Below, piece by piece: positions 55,286-64,000 of a stretch of DNA of 64,000 nucleotides. The stretch covers positions 25,691,471 through 25,755,470 of the forward strand of contig OZ007570.1 of NCBI GenBank assembly GCA_963931925.1. The letters are read 5' to 3'. The stretch is from Onchidella celtica (taxonomy: Eukaryota; Mollusca; Gastropoda; Systellommatophora; Onchidiidae). A program made the translations under genes and the position numbers. How positions within the stretch are numbered: position 1 is the first letter of the stretch; every line of letters starts with the position of its first letter. The notes beneath the pieces were generated by a model. It ran no database searches. It saw only the letters and a program-made list of their open reading frames with translations, and had not been told where the DNA came from.

Positions 55286-56272
55286 CACCCTGTATAATGA
55301 CATTCGAGGACTCAACCAGCTAGCAGATCAGTAAGTTTAAACGATTTGATCAACAAATAGCAAAATCTGACAGGTAGATGCAGGAGGCTAGGCAGAGATG
55401 TAGGCCTAACATGTGCAATCCACACTATTCCTAATGCATTTTCTAGCAATTTGTATCTGTCATTCTCGATCATATACATTCTATGCTTTTCATATCATGT
55501 TTTATTTTTCGTACTCACAGTATACTTAATTTGTAAACAAATATTTATTTCGCTAAACATTACAGAACAAAGTTGTTACTATGATATGTACTATATTGTC
55601 CTTGTCTAGATCAGGCATTGGAAGCCTTTAATAAGTATAGTAAGGACCAGAAAATGGAGAATGTGATTAGGGAAGTGGGCTTCCACGTACATGTTATTAT
55701 TATGTTCTATTTATTGTTGTTGTTGTTTTATAACTCAATGGCCGGTGTGTAAAGTAACTTGCAATTAATTTCAGGGCCAAAACTGCATTAGGGCCAGAGG
55801 TCAGAAAGTTGCCCATGTCTGCTCTGGTCGAACATTGTGCGAGTAAACGTTTCAAGTTAGCGTTGAGTCATTTAACATCATGACGACGTCGTCAACTTAA
55901 CACTATTTTCCTCTCACTTTCTTGTGTGTGGTTATTCCAGCTTTTACCACTGGTTTTCCCCAGTGTGGTCGAGCGGATCCTTGACTTAAAACTTACATTC
56001 AGCCATTTTTAAATCCTCAAGAGCAATGCATAATTATATCCGGTTGAAACCCAATTAATAGTTTTGACATACAAAATCCATTTTCAGTGACATAAATTAA
56101 GCCATCTGTCGCGGAATACTACGTTGTTACCTTCACGATGCTTGTGTTTGCACCTTTCTTTTATTCCCTTGTATCCCTTTCAGACAGCGGGAGGTGTAAA
56201 TGCACAAGGATTTCTTTTGAGTAAATTTAATACGGGACCCACTGAGGCGCAAAGGTTTCCCCGTTGCTCTAC
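55286..56272. other. No gene seen
   Basis: Unique sequence before block P copy 3. A pyrimidine-rich tract ending in CAG at 56185 precedes sequence similar to the end of block P, which suggests an extra, decayed copy of that 3' segment at 56186-56272. Confidence 0.4.
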
Positions 56273-57269
56273 GTTTCGATTCTTGTCTCTTGAAGATGTA
56301 TCTTGAAAAAGACTTACGAAAGTTAGTAGCTTTAACATGTTTTCTTATTATGACGTGAAATATAAGGACTGAAACCAGATTTAGTACTTACAAAAGCCAT
56401 GGGGTATCACAGTCAGATGATTAATTTTGTAGGCTATAAAAACACATCTGTGTGCATCCTGCCCTCTAAAGCATCAGGAATAGTCTGCTTGGTTAAAAGC
56501 AAGATGTGTACCTCGAATAATGATTATGTGATAGTGCTACAAGATACAAAGCCATTTTAATCATGGGCAGGCATCAACAGTCATTTATTCTCCAAAATGG
56601 CGAATCAGCAAAAGAACTCACGTGTAACATGAAGTTTGGAACCAATAGAACGTGATAATTACAATAAAATAGTATCCGCACAGGAAACACTACTTCTTCT
56701 TTTATTTATCTTGAATATTACTTACTTTGGAACTAGAACTGTCTTTTCTTGCACAAATGACATGTCATTCCACAGTTGCACAGTGAGAAGCTAGGACACA
56801 TTTTGGTAAACCACGGCCAATAATAATTAATGTCTAAGCGTTTGAATATGGACGTCATGTGAGACATTCAGCACACATCACTATACTGTGACTGGAGAAG
56901 TAGTGGGGAGCATAAAAGCTTTTATTTGAATGTCTGAGTTCCTGTTCTGAAATTGAAACATCTATTCAGCAGGCGGAAACGACCCCCAGTGTAAAGTGCG
57001 GTGTGCGATTTAATGTTGCCACATACCAATGATATCCGGTGTTGTTGTTCTTGTTCTTGCATGGTTGATTATGCATAATTGAGGAGATGATTGGTTTTTT
57101 TGAGTTCTATTTTAATCACAATAATAATGCATGTGTTTGCGCACGCTCCCATTCCTTATGAAGGCGACGTTATTTTGTTTTTGTTGTTGTTGTTGTTGTT
57201 TTTCGGGGGGGGGGGTGGGGGTGGGGGGGGGGGGTGGGGTGGTCGGAATCTTTCCTAGGCAGCTCAAAC

Positions 57270-57670
57270 CACAGACTAATAAATAACCAGACTGGAAACA
57301 CAAGCTTCGGGCTGTGTCGTTTTTTACGGAAGTTAATGAGATGCGGCCGCATAACCAACGTGGCCGCCGCTCGGGAAATTCCGATTTTAGTTCTATCTGC
57401 ATTAGAAATTTCTTTTTATTTGTCAAGATTGGTTGTACATGTATTGATAATGCATTGTCTTGCCTATCCTTTCATTTTATTGTCTACAGCTGCCTTTTTT
57501 TTATTGTTATAAATTATGACCGTCTGGACTTTTAACGACCGCTGCATTGTAACTGTGCTGAAGCGTCGGTCGCAACCGTAAATCTAATGTGGCGAATGGT
57601 TCATGACCTTTCGCTGTTTTGTGACGTCACACAATGGGATCATCCAGTCTGTTTAATTTATTAGTCTGTG
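57270..57670. mobile_element. TIR element with 8-bp TSD (hAT-like MITE)
   Basis: 401 bases with inverted ends CACAGACTAATAAAT...CAGACTGG (57270 onward, and reversed up to 57670). It is flanked by GCTCAAAC on both sides (57262-57269 and 57671-57678). Block P copy 1 shows the uninterrupted site near 960. An 8-bp duplication fits hAT-superfamily insertion. No transposase frame, so non-autonomous. Confidence 0.85.
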
Positions 57671-57778
57671 GCTCAAACACACTACGTTCCCTTTATCATT
57701 TGCCAATGATCTTGGATAGAGTTGTGGCCAACAGCCAAATAAACAATGGCATTTATCATTTATTTTGGACCGGTACAT

Positions 57779-58315
57779 CACACCAAAGATCCGCGTTCGT
57801 GCGTGTTCGTGCGTGACACGCACGAAACCATTTATTTCTTCTCTGGCCCTTTCTGTGTTCCCACCAACCAATCGTGTTCGTGCGTTGATGAGACAACACG
57901 ATCGTGCGTGTGATTCGTTTTATGGCAGCCATAAAATTTCATCCGTCTACTCTCGTGTTGTGACCTCCCGCCCCTCTCCATGAGGCAAAGTGCTAGGCCT
58001 ATATTTAGGATGATGCAACCATACTATATATCCAATACATTTGTCTTCATGTGACAAAATTTGGGGTAGCAGATGATGATATTCGCCATATAATTGCCTA
58101 TCGACCAAAATTGGGTGGATCCAATACCTCCTTTTCTTCCTTTTATTTTTTTCTTTTAACAACAGTAAAATCTTCAGTTTAGTCTTGGCATCCATGTTGG
58201 CTAGGCCTAAAATACGCACGAACACGCACGAATAGACAGACGATTGGTGTGAATAGGCACACGTTCGTGCGTTAGACGCATGAAAGATACCACACGAACG
58301 CGGATGTTTGGTGTG
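57779..58315. mobile_element. TIR element rich in CGTGCGT motifs
   Basis: Inverted ends CACACCAAAGATCCGCGTTC (57779) and its reverse complement ending at 58315 differ at one position in 23. Just inside the left end are at least five CGTGCGT/ACGCACG motifs, mirrored by at least three inside the right end; these could be transposase-binding arrays. Flanks TACAT and TACGT may be an imperfect 5-bp duplication. Block P copy 1 lacks the element (near 1050). No coding frame that I can support. Confidence 0.75.
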
Positions 58316-58591
58316 TACGTAGTTATCTGTCCCAAATACATCTTCGAAATTGGAAGGGTGTCATTTATTCAAAAGTAAAAATTATATCTGCAGGAAGAGT
58401 GTTGTGCTTGATTTCCTCTTCAAGCTAGGAGCAGACAAACATTCACATTTTCTTCCCTCTTTGCCAACTGTGATCATGAATCAGGGGAAAGAGGATTAAA
58501 ATTACGCCAGGATAATCTTTCTTTTTTTTTCCCCAGGAAACTTTAGATTTTTTTGCATTCTGACTAATGAGAATAATTTATTTTTAAAAAA

Positions 58592-58936
58592 TTGATTTAT
58601 TTTTGTTTAATTAAGCAAAACAAAGGTCATGAAATATTGCCCAGTGCAATGGATATCCTGAACTTTGTGCAAGTTAATGAGGAAGTGTTCCTTGGAGTTG
58701 TTAAAACAAGTATATTTAATTTGTATAAGCTGTATGTGCTGTCTCTCGTATATGCTGTGTGCAAAAGTCACCCGATTGTAACTTACATGACTATGAGACC
58801 TCCCAATCCTCTGTGTAGATACAAATCAAATCCTGGAAATGGTGGCAGTACCGGAGCTGAGGTAAGTGTAGAAATGCTCGTTGAAGATGCAGGATGGAGA
58901 CAGACTGCAGCTGTAATGCTCAAGGACCTGTTATAA
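58592..58936 (+). other. Short ORF kept in two copies of block P, unknown
   Basis: Partner of 1474-1686, extended upstream by ~50 codons that are not shared. An ATAAATAAAG polyadenylation-like sequence overlaps the stop at 58934-58936. Confidence 0.15.
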
Positions 58937-58984
58937 ATAAAGTTTAGTAGAGGAACACACTTAGGTGCAGAGCGTGCACCTTTT

Positions 58985-59720
58985 TACGTTTCGATTCTTG
59001 TCTCTTAAAGAGTATATATTGAAAGAGTTTTGCAAAATGCAGTGGGTATCACATTTTCTCTGATGCTGAGGTGAAATGTAAGGACTGGAACCAGACTAAA
59101 TACTTATACATGTAAATACTGTGGGGTGCCAGTGTCAGATGATTTGTAGGCTATGATAAGACTCGTACATATCTTTACTGTACACATTCTGATTTCCCGG
59201 TGATATTAATACTTTCAATGGAACACTTATCTGAGGTTGTGGGATGGTCCCAGTGATGGCTGAGAGAGTTAGGATCATTTAACTCGTGAGCTGGACTGAT
59301 CATCAAGGAGAAGGATATCCCACTGATTTTTTTTTTTTAATTTCCTGGAGGCGAGGGGAGGGTGAGGGTATGTGATTTTGGGGGGGGGGGGGGGAACAAA
59401 ATGGAGTGAATAAGTGAGTATGAAATATTTATTTATACTAAGTGAATATGAAATATTTATTAGCCCAGCACAAGTGAACCCAAAATCTCAAAAGAGATTT
59501 GGTGTCTAATGTCACGAACTTGACCGATGTGTCAATAATTCATGCAAAGTGCTCATTTATGAGCTGCTTCTTTTTTAATGAGGGCATAGGAACAAAAATT
59601 CTTCTCAGGCAGATACGAGAAACAAAAATTAAACCCTCACTAGGGCTAAAGGTGCTTACATTTAATTGTTGGATCAAATACACTGTTGAATTAATAGGAA
59701 GTGAGTATTGCTTACACTTT
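58985..59720. repeat. Duplication block Q, copy 3
   Basis: Aligns with the first part of 1741-2860 and 31935-33056. An internal deletion brings TGAGCTGC next to TTCTTTTTTAATGAGGGC at ~59567. Homology fades after TTAATAGGAAG near 59700. Confidence 0.75.
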
Positions 59721-61780
59721 TTCTTCTTCTTCAAGTGCCGGATCTGGAACAGATATCGACGATCATGGTTCGCTACTCATTCCTGGTATCGGATGCTCTC
59801 AAAAGGCCTATATTGTCCTGGTTTTTCCCTTTCGCCCATCTGTTCAAACTCTCTAGATAATTATGTTAGAGCAAGGTGTTCAAGTCTAACACTATAAGTC
59901 ACGTACAAAGCTGTGTTGCTAACCCTCTCCCCTTGTGAAATGAAAGTAAGGCTTGCCAATTATACCAGGTAGTGTCAAAACCGTTCAGTTAATTTTACAA
60001 ATGACGTCAACTCTGCCTTTATATGGGCAAGGCCGTAAACGGGTTGATCCAGTTTGGCTGTGGAGTAAAGGCTTATGCGCTCGCGTGTGTATGTGTATGA
60101 TATCTGTATGAGACAGAGAGAGAAAGAGAGAGAGGGGGAGAGTAGCCTCTGCGGCCATGTGTGTGCGTGTATGTGGGTGTGAGAGAGAAAGAGACCTTTA
60201 CAATTTAATAAAAGTTAAATTAATTAATTATTGTAATCATGTTTTTTTTTCTTTGCAAGGACTTTATTAAAGTTTGAGATTCTGTCCCATCTAGCAGGTT
60301 CCCACTAGTCGGAACCATTGTATAGTAATTAATGCAAAAAGTTATTCTATTTAAATTTTGTCCTGTGCAGTTTTATGACTGTATAAGGGTGGGATTAAAG
60401 TGGGTATATATGTACTGAAGTGAAATGTTTCCGAGTTTGAAAAATAAGTTTAGCATCCAATTTTGAAGATTTAAAGACCTTTATTTATAGGTTCTTAAGC
60501 TCAGATAATCTGTGCACTAATCAATTGCCTGAAAATTGAATTACAATTTAAAATCACTTTGTGATACCTGGGTCGATATTATTCTAGACTGCACACCTGT
60601 CAAGGTTTTTACGAGTTATACAACAGCAGGTGGTCAAACCTATCTGCGCAGTGTGGGAATGTCTCGGTTTCTCTAGGCCTCAGCATTCAGCTATTGGCCC
60701 TATCTATGCATGATTCATGTCAAATCGTTTTCACATGTTTACCCGTAGCAGGAAGGGGAGGATGCATTGTGTGGAGAGAGTACATGGTAAGAGAGGTTTG
60801 GGGGGAGCCTGAGCATGCTTTTCAATTACGACAATGGCTTTTTTTACAAAGATTATTTTAAAAAACGCGGGAGGGGGGGGGGGCGAGGTAGCATACCAGG
60901 GACATAAGGTCAACTCAAGAAAGAGGAAGAGAAACAAAATTGTTAAGGATAAAGAACTTAGCATTTTGCTTAATTATTGAACACTATTAAGGGGCGAGCG
61001 AGAGGGGTGAGGCTCGGCGTATAACATATAAATTTACCATAGATATTTTGTGGACAAACACACACACACAGAGAAACCCATACACACTTGACACACATAC
61101 ACACACAAACCACAATGCTACTAATGACTTCGCTCTAATCCTGCAAACCAGGCCTTTGATTACATCATGTGAAGTAGCCTGAACCTTCTAGCACAGTGGC
61201 ATACCTTTAGTTTCCAGAATTGCAGAGTTACAATTCAGACAGTTTCAAAACTGCATTAAACCCAAAACCGTGTAAGATGTTGATACTCACCATGCACGAT
61301 AGTAGAAAAGCTCTTGAGGTTTAAGCCATGAAAACATATATCAGCTACCTCGTGCATTTGATGTGCCATAATTAAGAAGTTTTCATTAAAAATGTCTCTG
61401 TTAAAACCAAGAAATCATCCCACGCTGATCGAACAGTAGTTGACCTGCAAAAGCTCATCACAGTGATCTCTTGGCTTATTCCATAATATAACCGTAAAAC
61501 AAAACTTAACATCCAGTCCACATTTCACTTGTGCACGATAAAAAACACTTTAGAAAAGAATTCTGAGAGGAATTTTAAGTGATTCGATTATGCCCGCATT
61601 CCATCAGACTCGTTTTTTCACAACTGCTTTTAGATTCCATTCGATATGTCACGCATGGAGTTGGACCGGAAGGTAAGTATAAAAAGATTGTGTAGCGTGA
61701 AGGTCTAGACCTCAAAAGACGAGATGGAGAGTAGGCAAAAGGGCCAGTTTGTGTCATATTGTACATTTTATCTAATCATG
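59721..61780. other. No gene seen; simple repeats
   Basis: Contains (GA)n and TG-rich tracts at ~60110-60195, a G run near 60873 and a (CA)n tract near 61057-61105. I see no coding region that I can support. Confidence 0.5.
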
Positions 61781-63486
61781 TATAGACCCTTTCAACTTCC
61801 GCGTTACGTTTGTTTGCGGGGAGCCGCACGGCTTCGAAAAGCACCGTGTAGGGCAAAAACCTCAACTTGCCTTGATGATGGCATCTGAATATGTGCACAT
61901 TCAAAGCAAAGATGCATTTTTATACCAGAACCGGCACGTAACGGGTTTGTACATTTGGGTGCCCAACAAGAGTGTCACGAACACAATGTCTTCTAAATGC
62001 CGTGCTAGGTCACGACGTTCAGTGAGTAAATTTTCACGACTTGTTAATTCTAACCAGCGTAATTTGTCCTTGAGCTGTTCTCGTGAACAGTTTGTTTGAA
62101 ACACTTTTGTTTTAGAGATGGAAAGAAAGTGGGGCGAGATAGAATAAATGTATAGCTAGGAGTGACAGAGCCGTTCTCGACCCCGTGATTTTGATGAACA
62201 CTTAGAAGGGAAGAGAAGGGGCGAATAAGGATAGATAGTTTAAGACGCTTAGTCGCGTTCAGAAATTCGTGCATAAAATGTAGAAAGCACGAGGGTTTAA
62301 AGATTTCAGTAGTTGTTTTGTTATTTTAAATTGACCTTGTCTGTATTAGTGCAAGGCCGTAACCGACTTATACAATAGAATAAATTATACTGCGAGCTCA
62401 GCTCGGAGCTGACCGCACCAATGAAATCTAGGGATTTGGACGGTAGTTGCAGGTGGCTAGACAGTATAAAAGTCAGCCCAGACATATATCCTGCACTCCA
62501 TACAGAAAACTCCAATCTGTGCAGGTGTCGGCACGATTCTGCCTGAAGAATCATAAAAGCGTTGTACGACTCATGTCTAGTCCACTATAGACATTTGAGA
62601 TGAATCCATATCCCTGAATGAGATATGCCCACCGCTATTGTCCATCGTTCCCTGGTGTCCACCAGGGACTAATCGTAAGTGTTTGTCTATTGATGACTCA
62701 ACCATTAACGAGGAGCTGAACATAAGTTATCCAGTAGGACAGGATTGCCGCATATACTAGGAGTGCTACCCAAGAATGCAAGATAAAGATATATATAGAC
62801 TTGCAACTAGTATGAATGTATGGCATACACATCTGTGAATTGTGATTGATTTGTCTGGATGAGGCTGGGCATTGCCAGCCCATCCTAGAGTAGACCTCTA
62901 GATTTAACTACGTCAGTTTGTATTGACGGGCTCGATTATTATAAGCGTTAGGCACAAATGGCTGAGATGACATTGTCGCCAGAGACCATATTCGTGTATT
63001 GATTGATATATAGTAGGCAGACCAGATCTGAGATATATATAATTAGTACTTAGATTGTTAGGGAGTCAGAAGTATAATAATATTATAGGAATCTAGAGTA
63101 GAATTCTAGGGAAGTATTATTGAATTTGGATTTGATGCTGCTGATGTTGTCTTTACTATATAATAGATCTAGACAAAATTGTTAGGGTAATTAATGTAAT
63201 TAAATTTGTGGCCCTGCAGGTCTGTTTATGAAACTTATTCAGATTGTTCTTAGTGTGTGGCATGGTACGAAAGATTAGATATTAAGTACCTCTCGATTTA
63301 AATGCAGTCGAAACCTTAAGTAGACGGATTCCCCCCAAATCCGTAACATTTAGTATAGCAACATCGTAACAAAGAGGATGGCATCGTTCGACCGTTGTCC
63401 ACCGCTTCCGCCCTACAAGTGGGGCACGCCGCCATTTTGTTTGCAAATCACGTGATATGGAGGACGGTAAATTAAAAGGGTCTATA
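61781..63486. mobile_element. Possible 1.7-kb TIR element
   Basis: TATAGACCCTTT at 61781 is mirrored by AAAGGGTCTATA ending at 63486, and weaker inverted similarity (TGTAGGGC, GTTTGC) continues inside. CTAATCATG precedes the left end. CTAATTATG follows the right end after three bases, which may be a displaced, imperfect target duplication. A 75-codon frame at 61872-62099 has no family that I recognise. Confidence 0.3.
62465..62472 (+). promoter_or_regulatory. TATA box
   Basis: TATAAAAG in GC-richer sequence, followed ~30 bases on by a plausible start region and at 62671 by a GTAAGT donor-like site. It could drive a transcript of the surrounding putative element; no product is visible. Confidence 0.35.
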
Positions 63487-63489
63487 GGC

Positions 63490-64000
63490 CTAATTATGTA
63501 ATTACAGGATAAAGGCTAACACTCTAGAATTGCACTGAAGCCGAAGATTTGTCATAATAATAGTCAGGCCCTACGATGTAGACACCAATGGTCGATTTGA
63601 ATACTACCCCAGGTGTTAAACATAAAATTATGTCTCCCGTTAACTTATCAAGAAAACATTATTTATTACATTACTCAAGTCCACTTCCATTATTGTAGCT
63701 GTCACAATTTGTCTACTAACCAAAAATTTATTGCGTCACTAGCGGCCACTTGTACTAACTGTCCTTCGTCCCTTTTGGAATGTTGGAATTGACCGAACGT
63801 CTCCCATGTGCGTGTACACACGTATCATTGTTTACTGTAGTGAACTTTTTTTTTAGCTCGCCGCCGATTGGTTCGCAACGGCTGAAATGCTCGCAGTGCA
63901 AGTCAGCTAATGAATCAAAGTCAGTGCCACCATTTCCATGATTATGCGTCGATTCTTACAACTAAAATGGCCGATATCCGCCTTGGGCCTATATATATAA
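63490..64000. other. No gene seen
   Basis: Unique sequence to the window end; no repeat partner found within the window. Confidence 0.4.

Larger units (their letters stand above)
56273..58960. repeat. Duplication block P, copy 3
   Basis: Aligns with 1-1740. The extra ~0.95 kb is explained by two TIR elements at 57270-57670 and 57779-58315 and by a longer G/T-rich run near 57180-57240. Confidence 0.85.

Noticed and set aside
1-64000. CRISPR arrays, bacterial operons or prophage
   Set aside because: The sequence is intron-bearing animal DNA. The only regular array is a gapless 45-bp satellite without spacers.

Overview
The window reads as nuclear DNA of an animal, most likely a gastropod or other lophotrochozoan mollusc. 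It is AT-rich and intron-rich, and it is packed with decayed LINEs, an LTR retrotransposon, TIR elements and long G, (TTA)n and (CA)n runs. Its only clearly intact host genes are two large, spliced, receptor-type genes. The mollusc assignment is inferred from the receptor architecture and repeat style; I cannot prove it without a search.

The core is a tandem segmental duplication. Two paralogous minus-strand genes, A (12771-30021) and B (42051-52475), each have five coding exons with matching splice phases. They encode secretin-like (7tm_2) receptors with a signal peptide, a Pro/Thr-rich repeat stalk, a somatomedin-B-like Cys module, a Cys-rich ectodomain and seven membrane helices. Introns and flanks align as well. 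Flanking blocks, named here P, Q and R, recur around them: P1-Q1 at 1-2860, R1 at 10785-11435, P(remnant)-Q2-R2 at 31748-33735, and P3-Q3 at 56273-59720. The repeat unit is therefore receptor-P-Q-R, and a third receptor copy is predicted just left of the window.

The two copies act as each other's control, because insertions in one have an empty site in the other. Intron 1 of gene A holds a young, full-length Ty3/Gypsy LTR retrotransposon (19819-28076) with a perfect 5-bp TSD and near-identical LTRs. Its pol order is protease-integrase-RT-RNase H, the Copia-like order known from the Gmr1 group, and the intact target site is visible in gene B at 49310. Intron 1 of gene B instead carries about 36 copies of a 45-bp satellite that is a single monomer in gene A. 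A 195-bp palindromic MITE sits in intron 4 of B. Two TIR elements sit in P3 but not in P1, and a 0.9-kb foldback insertion lies upstream of gene B.

Outside the duplication, 5657-10007 is a decayed non-LTR retrotransposon between unusually long (about 195-bp) direct repeats. Other LINE relics lie at 12150-12735 and 38165-39093. A tRNA-derived SINE is at 34471-34760. A CCAAT/TATA promoter-like array feeds a possible spliced noncoding transcript at 39350-41467. Bases 59721-64000 hold no recognisable gene; a possible TIR element with an internal TATA box lies at 61781-63486.
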